From NCBI RefSeq assembly GCF_029760895.1, contig NZ_CP121679.1, positions 558,001 to 622,000 of the forward strand: 64,000 nucleotides of DNA, given 5' to 3'. Positions 43,046-53,450 of this stretch are shown here, in pieces. The notes under the pieces are model-generated. The model ran no database searches. It saw only the letters and a program-made list of their open reading frames with translations, and was not told where the DNA came from. Numbering within the stretch: position 1 is the first letter of the stretch; every line of letters begins with the position of its first letter. The translations under genes and the position numbers were made by a program. Origin of the DNA: Ancylobacter sp. WKF20 (GTDB taxonomy: Bacteria > Pseudomonadota > Alphaproteobacteria > Rhizobiales > Xanthobacteraceae).

Positions 43046-44677
43046 ATGCCTGCCATCACCTCCCGTCTCACGCTCGGTATCCTGTTCGCTCTGGCCGGTA
43101 CGGCCTGCGCCCAGGCCGGCGATTACCCGCTCTCCTCGGTTCCCGGGCCGATCGCTCCGATGGACGGCTACTCGGCGCCGAATGTCCTGTCCCGCGAATT
43201 GATGGCGGCCGTCGTGGCCTCCGGCGACATGGCGCTCGATGGCGCCACCGAGATCGTGCGCTTCTACGGCTATCAGGGCCACGAGCCCTTCGCCCCCAAA
43301 ATGGGCGACATGCAGAGCCCGACCCATAATGTCGAGGCGACGAAGACCGAGCCGGACAAGAACACCTATCTGGTGCTCGCCGGCCAGACCGGGGCGGACC
43401 CGGCCTATGATTACGGCACGCATTTCCTTTTCCAGGGCCACGAGAGCGCCATCACCGTGGACGGAAAACCGCAGGGTTACATCACCCGCATCAATCTCGA
43501 CGCGGATGCCGCCCATCGGGTGACGCTGCTCGCCGCGCGCGATGTCGACGGCCAGCCGCTCCAGATGTTCGACGGCTCGACCTGGAACCCCTTCACCCGC
43601 CAGCTCCTGTTCACGGCGGAGGAAGGCAAGGTCGGCGGCGTGTGGCTCTCGACCGTCGATTACCCCGCCAAGGTGGTGACGCTGCACGGCGTGTTCGGCC
43701 ACGCCGCCTATGAGGGCGTGCAGGTCGACCGCAACGGCACCATCTGGCTGGTCGAGGATGAGGGCGGCAAGACCTCGAAGACGATCACCAAGGCCAAGCA
43801 GCCCAATTCCTTCGTCTACCGGCTGGTGCCGAAGGATGCCGGCGATCTGTCGAAGGGCGGCAGGCTGGAGGCGCTTCAATACAGCGCGCCGGACGGCACG
43901 CCGGTGAGCTTCCACCCCGATGATATGGACGGTGACATCACCGCGCCGGGGCTGAAGGCGCTGCACAGCTACGGCACCACGCTGAAGGCGAAGTGGATCG
44001 TGATCCACGATACCGATCGCGACGGCACCGAGCCCTTCGATGCCAATGCGGCGGCCAAGAAAGCCGGCGCCTCACCGTTCAAGCGTCCCGAGAACGGCGT
44101 GTTCCGGCCGGGCACGAACTTCACCGAGTTCTACTTCACGGAGACCGGCGACACCAATGCCAAGAGCGCGGCGGGCCGGGAGCAGGGGGGCTTCGGGGCG
44201 CTGCTGAAGATCAAGCAGGCGAGCGCCGATGCCAACGAGGCCGAACTGTCCATGGTCTTTCTGGGCGACGTGGCCCATACCGGCCTCGACAATATCAGCT
44301 TCTGGAACGCCCATCAGGTGGCGGTGGTCGAGGATGCCGGCGACACGCTGCACGCTCAGCGCAGCGCCCTCGACAGCGGCTATCTGATCGACGTGACCGC
44401 CGATTACGCCAAGGGCGCCGTGCCGCTGCGCTTCCTGGCCGAGGGCCGCGATCTCGCCGCGACCATCGACGCCGATCTTGCCGAGGACGCCGAGCAGACG
44501 GCTTATCAGAACGAGGGCGACAACGAGATCACCGGCATCCATGTCTCCGATGGCGATGCCTCGGTGGCCGGGCTGTTCGGGACCAAGGCTCCGACGCCCT
44601 TCGCCAATGGCTGGCGGGTCTTCTTCACCCAGCAGCACGGGTTGAACCAGACCTGGGAAATCCTGCCGAAGAACTGA
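43046..44677 (+). CDS. PhoX/DUF839-family exported protein
   Basis: 543 residues. A Sec-type signal peptide (MPAITSRLTLGILFALAGTA, then CAQAGDYPL) sends it to the periplasm. The body has propeller-like blocks: RITRINLDADAAHRVTLL-type strands, FDGSTWNPFTRQLLFTAEEG, GVFGHAAYEGVQVDRNGTIWL, VEDEGG. These resemble the DUF839/PhoX family, which includes calcium-iron alkaline phosphatases. Typical PhoX proteins use a Tat signal; this has none, so the phosphatase role is doubtful and it may be another DUF839 member. No Pho-box-like sequence was identified upstream. Its last codons are followed by a hairpin shared with the convergent autotransporter. Confidence 0.7.
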   Translation: MPAITSRLTLGILFALAGTACAQAGDYPLSSVPGPIAPMDGYSAPNVLSRELMAAVVASGDMALDGATEIVRFYGYQGHEPFAPKMGDMQSPTHNVEATKTEPDKNTYLVLAGQTGADPAYDYGTHFLFQGHESAITVDGKPQGYITRINLDADAAHRVTLLAARDVDGQPLQMFDGSTWNPFTRQLLFTAEEGKVGGVWLSTVDYPAKVVTLHGVFGHAAYEGVQVDRNGTIWLVEDEGGKTSKTITKAKQPNSFVYRLVPKDAGDLSKGGRLEALQYSAPDGTPVSFHPDDMDGDITAPGLKALHSYGTTLKAKWIVIHDTDRDGTEPFDANAAAKKAGASPFKRPENGVFRPGTNFTEFYFTETGDTNAKSAAGREQGGFGALLKIKQASADANEAELSMVFLGDVAHTGLDNISFWNAHQVAVVEDAGDTLHAQRSALDSGYLIDVTADYAKGAVPLRFLAEGRDLAATIDADLAEDAEQTAYQNEGDNEITGIHVSDGDASVAGLFGTKAPTPFANGWRVFFTQQHGLNQTWEILPKN

Positions 44678-44698
44678 GTGTTCTCATGGCCTCATGCG

Positions 44699-44725
44699 AA
44701 GGGCGCCCGTTGCGCGGGCGCCCTT
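44699..44725. terminator. Bidirectional hairpin between PhoX-like and autotransporter genes
   Basis: AAGGGCGCCCG (44699-44709) and CGGGCGCCCTT (44715-44725) are perfect 11-bp arms. It lies 21 bases past the PhoX-like stop and 18 bases past the autotransporter stop on the other strand, so it can end both transcripts. Confidence 0.75.
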
Positions 44726-44743
44726 CTTGCATTCCAGGCCGTG

Positions 44744-47689
44744 TCAGAACCGCACGACCAGATTGACCTGGAAGGCGTTCACGGTCGCGGTGTCGGCGAA
44801 CTGGCCGATATAGGCGGCGCCGATCCGCGTGCTGGCGTTCACCACCAGGTCGAGCCCGGCTTCCACCAGCGCCGTGTTCTCGGCGAGCGGCAGGCCGGAG
44901 ACGGTGAAGGAGGCCGCCGGCAGCGCGGAAAGCGCGAGCTGCGAGGTCGGCGTGGTGTCGCCGAAGGCATATTGCCAGGCGATCGCGCCATGGGGCGCCA
45001 GCACCGTGCCGTTGTCGAGCGTCACGGTGGTGGCCGCCCGCAGACCCAGCGTGCTGTAGCCGACATCCTGCGAGGCCGAGTCCGCCGTCAGCCCGGCGGA
45101 GGTCGCCCCGCTTTCGGTGAAGCTGTCCGTGTTCAGGTGAACCCAGGCAAGGCCGGCATAGGGCTCCAGCGCCAGACTGTTCCAGATGAGGCCGTAGCCG
45201 ACCTCGCCGAAGATCTGCGTCGTGCCGCCATTATAGTCGGCATTGGCGGTCTCGGCGAAGCCGGGGAAGGCGATGGTGCGGTCGGCGCTGACGTCGTTGA
45301 AGGCGTAGGTGGCGCCGAGGCGCAGCTTCACCTTGCCATAGCTGGTGCCGGCATAGAGGCCGAGCAGCAGCGAATTGACCGTGCTGGAGGCGTTGAGGTC
45401 GTCGACCGTGCTGCTCGACTGCGAATAGCCCAGCGCGCCGCCGACCCGCCAGTCGCCCCAGGCGACGTCGGCGCCGGAGATGACGCCGCCAATGGAGGAA
45501 TCCGCGGCAGCGGTGTTGCTGGTGCCCTCATAATTGGTCCAGCCGCCGAAGCCCTCGGCCCAGAAGACCGGCCCGTCCGTCGTTGCGACGACCGGTGGCG
45601 GGGCCTTGGTGGCATAGGCGAGCGCCTCGGCGGCGGTGGCTGGCGGGGCCCCCGTGCTGCCGGGCTGGACGGTCCTCGGGCCGCCAAAGGCGAGGGCGGC
45701 GGACGGGCCTTCCGCGCCGACATAGGCGTTCTGCCGCAGCCGCCCGAGCAGCGATTGCCGGCTGTAATAGCCATCCGAGATCATCACCGACTGCTCGCTG
45801 GCATAGGGCTGGCCCGACAGCGCGTCCAGCGCCGCCGGAACCTGCGCCGCCGTGAGGTCGTAGAACGGCGCGAGGCCGGCCGGCAGCAGGCCGATGGCGG
45901 CGCCCGGCACATTGTTGAGCGCGCTGTCGATGGCGGCGCCGACCGCGCTCTGGTTGGCGGAAAGGCCGGGGAGGTTGGCAAGACCGGAGGCGACATTGAG
46001 CGTCACATCGGTCGCGCCATAACCCAGCCCCGCCGTGAAGAAGGAGGGCAGCCCGGCGGTGTCGAGGCTGGCGAAGCTGCCGGTGACGCCGCCGCTGGCG
46101 GTGACGATGGTGTAGCTCTTGAGCAGCGACTGCGTGCCGGTGAAGCTCGCCGCCAGCGTGCCGTTGAGCCGTGCCGCGCCGTCCACGGCGAGAAGGTCGC
46201 TGGTCGCACCATCAACCCGCAGCGCCAGCGTGCCGGTCGAGGTCTGCGCGAACACGCCGGCGATCTGCTGCGTGGTGCCCGCGCCCGCTGCGCTGATGCC
46301 GAGCCAGCCGCTATTCTCGAAACGGCCCTGCGCGAGCGGCAGGAACGCCACCTGGCCGTCGATAATGCCTGTATTCACCACCATCGTGCCTTCGGCGTCC
46401 GTGGCGGTGGTGACGGCGTAGCTGCCCGGCGCGGCGGTGATGGTGCCGGTGTTCAGCAGCGTGCCGTCGAGCCCGCCCATTTCCACACCGGAGGCACCGG
46501 CGCCGGTCACGGTGATCGTGCCGTTATTGGTGACGACGCCATAGGTGTCGGCATGGATGCCGACGGCATTGGCGCCGCTGACGGTGATGGTGCTGTCATT
46601 GACGATGTCGTCGCCGCTGATGCCGGTGATCCCCGTCGCGCCGTCGACCGAGACCGTCAGCGCGCTGGTGTTGCGGATGGGATCGTAGACGCCGGGCACG
46701 GTGACGAAATAGTTCAGCATCGTGCCATTGGCGTCGAAGTAGAAGCCGACGGCGTTGCCGGCATAGATCGAGTCGATGGAGGTGGTGAGCGATCCCGGCA
46801 CGTCCAGCTCGATCCATTCCGTCGAGCCGTCGGGGTTGATGTGGAGGATCGCGGCGTGCAGGCCGCCCTGCGCGTCGATCCAGTCGCTGGCGAGATTGTA
46901 GGAGCCGTTGCGCCCGCCGCCGGTGATGCCCTGGAAATGGGTGGCGATGGCGCCGGGGTGGTCGTAGGTGGTCCAGGTATCGGTGGTGATGTCATAGAGG
47001 AAACCGTGCTGGGCGTTCAGCCCGCCCGAATCCGTGTAGCCGCCGATGACCTTGTCGCCATAGATGCCGTAAGCGGTGGTGACGACGGCGCCGGGACCGC
47101 TGAGCTGCGTGTAGCTCTTCGTGACCATATTATAGAGAAAGGCGCCGCCTTCACCTTCCGACGTGTCGAAGCTGCCGACGACATTATTGCCGAAGGTGCT
47201 GTGCGGGATGGTGTTGATGACCGTCAGCCCCGGTGCGGAGGGCATGAAAATGTCGGTGTACTGCGCGCCCGGCGCGGCGGCGGCGTCATAGATATAGCCG
47301 GTGTCGCCGGAGGACGAGGTCAGCTTGTAGGAGCCTACCAGCCGGAAGACGCCGCCATCGGGCGAGCCGAAGGTCGGGCCATAGGGGGAGGCGCTGTAGA
47401 CGCCGGGATAATTCACCCCATTGGCCGTGGCGGTCGGAATAGCGATCCAGCTCTGCGTATCCGTGCGGTAGAGAATCCCGCCCGATGCCCCGTTGCCGTC
47501 CGGGATGAGGTAGTTGCCGACGATATTGGCGCCGCGAATACCGGTAAAATTCGCCTCGGCGACAGGATAATTGAGGTTGATATAGTCAAGAGTGCTATCG
47601 GCCTGCGCGGTCTGAATGCCGAGCGGTAGCAAAATCCAGGCGCAACTAGCCATTAGCCGCCCGCGGTGGCGACTTTTTGTAGATGTCAC
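44744..47689 (-). CDS. Autotransporter with HAF-repeat-like passenger
   Basis: 981 residues, type V secretion. A signal peptide (basic start, then MASCAWILLPLGIQTAQA) is followed by a passenger. Its first third has repeated blocks of the form GIxGxxVxGxYxD...GFLYD (for example FTGIRGANIVGNYLIPDG, GIYGDKVIGGYTDSGG, HGFLYDITTDTWTTYDHPGA), like the 'HAF' extracellular repeat. The middle (about 345-560) is a beta-helix-like stretch of short repeats rich in Asn, Gly and Thr (NDSTITVSGANAVGI). The C-terminal autotransporter barrel starts near 700 (VFWAEGFGGWTNYEG) and ends VNLVVRF with a terminal Phe. No protease triad was seen, so adhesion or surface function is more likely, but unproven. Confidence 0.85.
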   Translation of the reverse strand: MTSTKSRHRGRLMASCAWILLPLGIQTAQADSTLDYINLNYPVAEANFTGIRGANIVGNYLIPDGNGASGGILYRTDTQSWIAIPTATANGVNYPGVYSASPYGPTFGSPDGGVFRLVGSYKLTSSSGDTGYIYDAAAAPGAQYTDIFMPSAPGLTVINTIPHSTFGNNVVGSFDTSEGEGGAFLYNMVTKSYTQLSGPGAVVTTAYGIYGDKVIGGYTDSGGLNAQHGFLYDITTDTWTTYDHPGAIATHFQGITGGGRNGSYNLASDWIDAQGGLHAAILHINPDGSTEWIELDVPGSLTTSIDSIYAGNAVGFYFDANGTMLNYFVTVPGVYDPIRNTSALTVSVDGATGITGISGDDIVNDSTITVSGANAVGIHADTYGVVTNNGTITVTGAGASGVEMGGLDGTLLNTGTITAAPGSYAVTTATDAEGTMVVNTGIIDGQVAFLPLAQGRFENSGWLGISAAGAGTTQQIAGVFAQTSTGTLALRVDGATSDLLAVDGAARLNGTLAASFTGTQSLLKSYTIVTASGGVTGSFASLDTAGLPSFFTAGLGYGATDVTLNVASGLANLPGLSANQSAVGAAIDSALNNVPGAAIGLLPAGLAPFYDLTAAQVPAALDALSGQPYASEQSVMISDGYYSRQSLLGRLRQNAYVGAEGPSAALAFGGPRTVQPGSTGAPPATAAEALAYATKAPPPVVATTDGPVFWAEGFGGWTNYEGTSNTAAADSSIGGVISGADVAWGDWRVGGALGYSQSSSTVDDLNASSTVNSLLLGLYAGTSYGKVKLRLGATYAFNDVSADRTIAFPGFAETANADYNGGTTQIFGEVGYGLIWNSLALEPYAGLAWVHLNTDSFTESGATSAGLTADSASQDVGYSTLGLRAATTVTLDNGTVLAPHGAIAWQYAFGDTTPTSQLALSALPAASFTVSGLPLAENTALVEAGLDLVVNASTRIGAAYIGQFADTATVNAFQVNLVVRF

Positions 47690-47876
47690 GATGTATCCCC
47701 CAGCCCATCGGGCGAGGGAGAACTATAGAAGTCTGGAATAGTGAGGTAAGTCGGTCGACGGGATGCGACCAAAAAAAGTCAGTCAGTTATCCTGACCTAC
47801 TGCGCGCGGGCCTGTGGGCATGCGGGCCGTCTTTCGCGGCTGTCGCGACCGGTTGGGAGCGTCGGTCTTGCGCACG

Positions 47877-48428
47877 TCAGCGCGGGGGTGCGGTCTCTCC
47901 CGCGCCATCGCGCTGGCGCTCCAGCAGCACCATGTCCCGCCCGCCATAGCTCGCCCCGGCGAAGCGGGTGAAGCCGAGCGTGCCCGCGATATGCAGCGAG
48001 GCGGCGTGGCTCTCCTCGATCATCGCGGTGAGGCGCCGTGTGGGGTGATGCGCATCCGCCCAGCCGAGCACGGCCGTCATCGCCTCGCGCGCATAGCCCT
48101 TGCCATGGGCGGCGCCGGCGAACACCCAGCCGGCCTCCATCGTCCCCTCCAGCGAGGGGGAGAGGGCGCGGCGGAAATCGTGAAACCCGGCCTCGCCGAT
48201 AAAGGCGCCGGTGGCGCGCTCTTCAACCGCGAAATGGCCGAAGCCGAGAAACTGCCACAGGCCCGGATGGCGCAGGAACCGGTTCCACGCCACCTCGCGC
48301 GAAAATCCCTGCCCGCCAATGAACCGCACCACCGCCGGCTCCGCCCACATGGCCGCATACGCGTCGAAGTCGTCCAGCCGGTGCGGGCGCAGGATGAGGC
48401 GGGGCGTGGTGAGGGTGGGGGGCGTCAT
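47877..48428 (-). CDS. GNAT acetyltransferase, RimJ/RimL type
   Basis: 183 residues from the ATG at 48428. TPRLILRPHRLDDFDAYAAM, the motif around FGHFAVEERATGAFIGEAGF, MEAGWVFAGAAHGKGYAREA (acetyl-CoA loop, Q/RxxGxA-like KGYA) and ASLHIAGTLGFTRF show the GNAT_3 fold. Members acetylate ribosomal protein termini, antibiotics or small amines; the target is unknown here. A terminator of nrdJ lies just upstream, so it has its own promoter. The frame is open upstream through the nrdJ end, but similarity begins at this Met. Confidence 0.9.
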   Translation of the reverse strand: MTPPTLTTPRLILRPHRLDDFDAYAAMWAEPAVVRFIGGQGFSREVAWNRFLRHPGLWQFLGFGHFAVEERATGAFIGEAGFHDFRRALSPSLEGTMEAGWVFAGAAHGKGYAREAMTAVLGWADAHHPTRRLTAMIEESHAASLHIAGTLGFTRFAGASYGGRDMVLLERQRDGAGETAPPR

Positions 48429-48458
48429 GGTCGGTTCCGTTCGTGGCGTCGCAAACGA

Positions 48459-48486
48459 AAACGGCCGGGGGTGAACCCGGCCGTTT
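48459..48486 (-). terminator. Terminator after nrdJ
   Basis: AAACGGCCGGG (48459-48469) and CCCGGCCGTTT (48476-48486) are perfect 11-bp arms. On the minus strand TTTTCG follows. It lies 23 bases after the nrdJ stop and before the GNAT gene. Confidence 0.82.
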
Positions 48487-48508
48487 CTGTGTCGGTTAAG
48501 CCGAAGCC

Positions 48509-51500
48509 TCAGCTGCAGCCGGTCGTCGAGCCGCAGGTCTCGCACTTCAGGCAGGTGCCGTTGCGCACCATGGTGAAGTTCTGGCACTCGGGGCAGGACT
48601 CGCCCTCATAGCCCTTGGCGCGGGCGATGGCGCGGGCTTCCGACTTGCTCGGGCCAGCGGCAGCGGCGGGGGCCGCGGCCGGGGTGGCCCAGGGCAGGGC
48701 GTCGGTGGCGCCGAGCGCCTCGTCTTCCTCGATCTCCGGCTCCGCCTTGAGGGCGGTCGCGCCCTGAACGGCACCGCGCAGGGCGGTGACGTTCGAGGTC
48801 GCCTGCGCGGAAGCCGGGGTCACGGTGGAGCCGGCCGGCACCACCATCAGCCCGACCGAGCGGCCGCGCGTCAGGCCCTTGGAGACCATGCGCGAGGCCG
48901 GGGTAACGCCGGGCGCCGCCTTGCCTTCGTCCACGCCCTTGCCGAGCGCGTCGAAGTTCGACTCGCTGTGATCGACATGGCCGAGGTCGTTGCGGGCGAG
49001 ATAGGACACGGCCAGCTCGCGGAAGATGTAGTCGAGGATCGAGGTCGCGTACTTGATCGTGTCGTTGCCCTGCACCGGGCCGGCGGGCTCGAAGCGGGTG
49101 AAGGTGAAGGCGTCGACATACTCCTCCAGCGGCACGCCGTACTGGAGACCCAGCGACACCGAGATGGCGAAGTTGTTGATGAAGGAGCGCAGCGCCGCGC
49201 CTTCCTTGTGCATGTCGATGAAGATCTCGCCGAGGCGGCCATCATCATATTCGCCGGTGCGCAGATAGACCTTGTGGCCGCCGACGACCGCCTTCTGGGT
49301 GTAGCCCTTGCGGCGATCGGGCATCTTCTCGCGGTCGCGGATGGCGACCACGCGCTCGATGACCTTCTCGACGATCTTCTCGGTGATCTGCGTGGCGCGC
49401 GCGGCGGCGGGCTTCTCCAGCAGGGCCTCGAGCGCGTCCTCCTCGTCATCCTCGTCAGAGACGAGCTGCGAGTTGAGCGGCTGGGAGAGCTTGGAGCCGT
49501 CGCGGTAGAGCGCGTTGGCCTTCAGCGCCAGGCGCCAGGACAGCATGTAGGCCTGCTTGCAGTCCTCCACCGTCGCGTCGTTCGGCATGTTGATGGTCTT
49601 GGAGATCGCGCCCGAGAGGAAGGGCTGCGCCGCCGCCATCATCAGGATGTGGCTTTCGACCGAGAGGTAGCGCTTGCCGATGCGCCCGCACGGATTGGCG
49701 CAGTCGAACACCGGGTAGTGCTCGACCTTGAGGAAGGGCGCGCCCTCCAGGGTCATGGCACCGCAGACATGGATGTTCGCGGCCTCGATGTCCTTCTTCG
49801 AGAAGCCGAGGAAGGTCAGCAGGTCGAAGGCGGGATCGATCAGCTTGTCGGCGGGTACGCCGAGCTTGGCCAGCGCCTCGTCGCCGAGCGTCCAGCGGTT
49901 GAAGACGAACTTGATGTCGAAGGCGCTCTTCACGCTGCCATCGACCTTGGCGAGCATCGCGTCGTCAAAGCCCTTGGCGCGCAGCGAGCCATGGTTGATG
50001 GCCGGCGCCTGGGTGATCGAGCCATGGCCGACGGCATAGGCTTCGATCTCGGCGAGCTGGCTCTCGGAATAGCCAAGCGTGCGCAGCGCCTCCGGCACGG
50101 CGCGGTTGATGATCTTGAAGTAGCCGCCGCCGGCCAGCTTCTTGAACTTCACCAGCGCGAAGTCGGGCTCGATGCCGGTGGTGTCGCAATCCATGACGAG
50201 GCCGATCGTGCCGGTGGGCGCGAGCAGCGTGGTCTGGGCATTACGGTAGCCATGGGCCTCGCCGAGGGCAATCGCCTGGTCCCAGGTCGCCTTGGCGCGC
50301 TCGATGAGGATCGGCTCCGGCACCTTGGCGTGGTCGAGCGGCACGGGGTTGGTGTTCAGCCCCTCATAGCCACCCTTCTCGCCATAAGCGGCGCGGCGGT
50401 GGTTGCGCATCACGCGCAGCATCTCGGTCGCGTTGGGCTTGTAGCCTGCAAACGGGCCGAGCTCCTTGGCCATCTCGGCCGAGGTGGCATAGGCGACGCC
50501 GGTCATGATCGCGGTGAGGGCGCCGCAATAGGCGCGGGCCTCGTCCGAGTCATAGGGGATGCCGGAGGTCATCAGCAGGCCGCCAATATTGGCGTAGCCG
50601 AGGCCGAGGGTGCGGTACTCGTAGGAGAGCTTGGCGATCTCCTTCGAGGGGAACTGCGCCATCAGGATCGAGATTTCGAGCACCACGGTCCACAGGCGGC
50701 AGGCGTGCTCATAGCTCGCCACGTCGAAGGTGCCGTCGGCGTTGCGGAACTGCAGCAGGTTCAGCGAGGCGAGATTGCACGCCGTGTCGTCGAGGAACAT
50801 GTACTCGGAGCACGGGTTGGACGCGCGGATCGGGCCGGCGGCCGGGCAGGTGTGCCAGTCATTGATGGTGGTGTGGAACTGGATGCCCGGATCGGCGCAG
50901 GCCCAGGCGGCGTGGCCGATCTTCTCCCAAAGCTCGGCGGCCTTGAGAGTCTTCGTCACCTTGCCGGTGATGCGCGAGGTGAGGTTCCAGTCGCCATCGG
51001 CCTCGACCGCGGTGAGGAAGTCGTCATCGACCCGCACCGAATTGTTCGAGTTCTGGCCGGAGACGGTGAGATACGCCTCGGAATCCCAATCCGTGTCGTA
51101 GATCGGGAAGTCGATGTCGGTGTAGCCCTGCTTGGCGAACTGGATGACGCGGTGAATGTAGTTCTCCGGCACCAGCGCCTTCTTGGCGGCGCGGATCTCG
51201 CGCTTCAGCGCCGGGTTCTTCTCCGGGTCGTAGCAATCGCCATTGTCGCCCTCGCAGTTCACGCAGGCCTTCATCACGGCCTTCATGTGCTTGGCGACGA
51301 TCTTGGAGCCGGTGACGAGAGCAGCGACCTTCTGCTCCTCCTTCACCTTCCAGTCGACATAGGTCTCGATGTCCGGGTGATCGACGTCGACCACGACCAT
51401 CTTGGCGGCGCGGCGGGTGGTGCCGCCCGACTTGATGGCGCCGGCGGCGCGATCGCCGATCTTCAGGAACGACATGAGGCCGGAGGAGCGGCCGCCGCCG

Positions 51501-52237
51501 GAGAGCTTCTCGCCCTCGCCGCGCAGCGCCGAGAAGTTGGAGCCGGTGCCCGAGCCATACTTGAACAGGCGCGCCTCGCGCACCCACAGATCCATGATGC
51601 CGCCCTCATTCACGAGGTCGTCGCCCACGGACTGGATGAAGCAGGCATGCGGCTGCGGGTGCTCGTAGGAGGACTTCGAGCGGGTCAGCTTGCCGGTGAC
51701 ATAATCGACGTAGAAATGGCCCTGGCTGGGGCCGTCAATGCCATAGGCCCAGTGCAGGCCGGTGTTGAACCACTGCGGCGAGTTGGGCGCGGCCATCTGC
51801 ATGGCCAGCATGTAGCGGTGCTCGTCGAAGAAGGCCTGGGCGTCGACTTCCGAATCGAAATAGCCGCCCTTCCAGCCCCAATAGGTCCAGGTGCCGGCGA
51901 GGCGGTCGAAGACCTGCCGCGCGTCGATCTCGCCGATATAGCGCTCCTTCTCGGGGAGGCCGCCGAGGGCCTTCTCATCGGCCGCGCCGCGCCAGAGGAA
52001 GGAGGGGACGGTCTCCTCCTCGACCTTCTTCAGCCGCGCGGGGACGCCGGCCTTGCGGAAATACTTCTGCGCGAGAATGTCGGTGGCGACCTGCGAGAAG
52101 TGCTCGGGCACGTCGATGCCTTCGAGGCGGAACACCACCGACCCGTCGGGATTGCGAATTTCGCTCGTCGCCTTGCGGAACGCCATGGAAGCGTAAGGTG
52201 ACTGGCCGGCCTTGGTGTAGCGGCGCTCGATGCGCAT
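48509..52237 (-). CDS. nrdJ: Vitamin B12-dependent ribonucleotide reductase
   Basis: Class II enzyme that makes deoxyribonucleotides with adenosylcobalamin, independent of oxygen. 1242 residues, the usual alphaproteobacterial size. [79 protein letters not shown] and [20 protein letters not shown] mark the catalytic core; the C-terminus has a four-Cys, zinc-ribbon-like end (CPECQNF to CGSTTGCS) that rereduces the active site. It depends on cobalamin supply; no B12 gene is in the window. A long gap (663 bases) without a gene lies upstream, where no cobalamin riboswitch was recognised. Confidence 0.97.
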   Translation of the reverse strand: MRIERRYTKAGQSPYASMAFRKATSEIRNPDGSVVFRLEGIDVPEHFSQVATDILAQKYFRKAGVPARLKKVEEETVPSFLWRGAADEKALGGLPEKERYIGEIDARQVFDRLAGTWTYWGWKGGYFDSEVDAQAFFDEHRYMLAMQMAAPNSPQWFNTGLHWAYGIDGPSQGHFYVDYVTGKLTRSKSSYEHPQPHACFIQSVGDDLVNEGGIMDLWVREARLFKYGSGTGSNFSALRGEGEKLSGGGRSSGLMSFLKIGDRAAGAIKSGGTTRRAAKMVVVDVDHPDIETYVDWKVKEEQKVAALVTGSKIVAKHMKAVMKACVNCEGDNGDCYDPEKNPALKREIRAAKKALVPENYIHRVIQFAKQGYTDIDFPIYDTDWDSEAYLTVSGQNSNNSVRVDDDFLTAVEADGDWNLTSRITGKVTKTLKAAELWEKIGHAAWACADPGIQFHTTINDWHTCPAAGPIRASNPCSEYMFLDDTACNLASLNLLQFRNADGTFDVASYEHACRLWTVVLEISILMAQFPSKEIAKLSYEYRTLGLGYANIGGLLMTSGIPYDSDEARAYCGALTAIMTGVAYATSAEMAKELGPFAGYKPNATEMLRVMRNHRRAAYGEKGGYEGLNTNPVPLDHAKVPEPILIERAKATWDQAIALGEAHGYRNAQTTLLAPTGTIGLVMDCDTTGIEPDFALVKFKKLAGGGYFKIINRAVPEALRTLGYSESQLAEIEAYAVGHGSITQAPAINHGSLRAKGFDDAMLAKVDGSVKSAFDIKFVFNRWTLGDEALAKLGVPADKLIDPAFDLLTFLGFSKKDIEAANIHVCGAMTLEGAPFLKVEHYPVFDCANPCGRIGKRYLSVESHILMMAAAQPFLSGAISKTINMPNDATVEDCKQAYMLSWRLALKANALYRDGSKLSQPLNSQLVSDEDDEEDALEALLEKPAAARATQITEKIVEKVIERVVAIRDREKMPDRRKGYTQKAVVGGHKVYLRTGEYDDGRLGEIFIDMHKEGAALRSFINNFAISVSLGLQYGVPLEEYVDAFTFTRFEPAGPVQGNDTIKYATSILDYIFRELAVSYLARNDLGHVDHSESNFDALGKGVDEGKAAPGVTPASRMVSKGLTRGRSVGLMVVPAGSTVTPASAQATSNVTALRGAVQGATALKAEPEIEEDEALGATDALPWATPAAAPAAAAGPSKSEARAIARAKGYEGESCPECQNFTMVRNGTCLKCETCGSTTGCS

Positions 52238-52900
52238 GATCGTCGTCCCCGGTTCGCGGTGCGCCCCGTCCGGCGCACTCGAATATGAATTGGCTCGAAT
52301 CTCCGTCCGAGCGCGTCCCCGTCAGTCCCTCACGAAAACAACCGCCGCTGGCGCCTATCGTTTCCGTGTTCCAAAGCCCGGACATGCGTTGTCGGCTCTC
52401 GGCCAGAAGACCGAAATCGCAACGCATCAGGCTTGGATTTGCCCCCGGGTCGTCGGCTTGCCGCCGCAGTCGGGGACGAAACGCAACCTGTACGACTCTA
52501 CGTGTGACGTCAAGAGATAGTGGGCACTCGTAAACAAAGCCCTACATCTCGTATGTGGTGTGTGCGCACCCGCACTTCCACCCATTAGTGGTCTATGACG
52601 CGCGGATTCGCGCCGAGAGTCCAGACGCAAGGCGTCCTCCCGGCCGGTGGACAGCGGGGAAGACGGGCATGGATCTCACCCGCGGCCAATAAGCGGTGGG
52701 CGGCGCTTTGTGACAGGTCATTGGGGCCGCCGCCACGAAGGACGATCTGTCCACAATTACGTGAGGCGCACGCTCTCACGCGGGCGCGCGAGGGCGCGTT
52801 CAGGTGGGTTAGGTGCCCGCAAGGCTTGCCCGCGCTGGACACCGGGCGGTCCGGGTGGCATGTTCCGCCCCATCTTCCAGCCGGCGCAGGGACGATTTCC
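52238..52900. other. 663-base gap between nrdJ and the NDUFA12-like gene
   Basis: No gene supported on either strand. It is less GC-rich at 52480-52580. Dyads of the kind seen in NrdR boxes occur here: TACATCTCGTATGTG around 52543-52557 and, on the minus strand, CCACTATCTCTTGACG at 52508-52523. The match to the NrdR consensus is partial. The promoters of both divergent genes should lie here. Confidence 0.4.
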
Positions 52901-53314
52901 GTGAAGCTTTCCGACTTCCTCACCGAGACCTTCACCTGGTGGAACGGCCAGACCATGGGCACGCGTTTCCATACGTGGCGCCACGGTGAATTCGTCGGCA
53001 CCGATGAGCAGGGCAACAAGTACTACCGGACCAAGGGCGGCAAGATCGACCCAGCGCTGGGCTTCGAGCGCCGCTGGGTGATCTTCAACGGCCCCGCCGA
53101 GGCGACCGCCATTCCGCCGGGCTGGCACGCCTGGATGCACCAGCGCAGCGATGTCCCGCCCTCGCAGGAAACCTATGTCGCGCGCGAGTGGGAAAAGCCG
53201 CACCGCGCCAACCCGACCGGCACCCCGGCGGCCTATCGCCCGGCCGGCTCCACTGTCGGCTTCGGCCACCGCCCCGCCGTCACCGGCGACTACAAGGCGT
53301 GGACGCCCGAGTGA
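52901..53314 (+). CDS. NADH:ubiquinone oxidoreductase NDUFA12-type subunit
   Basis: 137 residues from the GTG at 52901. LTETFTWWNGQTMGTRFHTW, VGTDEQGNKYYRTKGGKI, GFERRWVIFNGPAEATAIPP and GWHAWMHQRSDVPPSQ match the NDUFA12 (17.2 kDa) family, a peripheral complex I subunit found in alphaproteobacteria and mitochondria. Its usual place beside a DUF2155 gene, as here, also occurs elsewhere. A cleft with conserved Trp and Arg supports the call. A longer open frame upstream has no similarity. Confidence 0.9.
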   Translation: MKLSDFLTETFTWWNGQTMGTRFHTWRHGEFVGTDEQGNKYYRTKGGKIDPALGFERRWVIFNGPAEATAIPPGWHAWMHQRSDVPPSQETYVAREWEKPHRANPTGTPAAYRPAGSTVGFGHRPAVTGDYKAWTPE

Positions 53315-53450
53315 ACCGTCGCGGGTGAGCCTGTCCTGTTCCGGTCTCCGCACCGGCTTTCGCGCGGGCCCGCCCCGACATCGCCGCATTGCCCCGCATC
53401 TTGACGCGAGGCGCGCGCCCCGGCCGGCGCGCGATTTCCGAGGCCTTGCG

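Noticed and set aside
48968..52201. Long open frame on the plus strand opposite nrdJ (over 1000 codons)
   Set aside because: Shadow frame of a GC-rich gene; its composition and lack of motifs match the reverse complement of nrdJ. Similar shadows opposite the autotransporter, lptD and maeB were also ignored.
52238..52900. Cobalamin riboswitch before nrdJ
   Set aside because: The conserved B12-box and surrounding pattern could not be found on the nrdJ strand.
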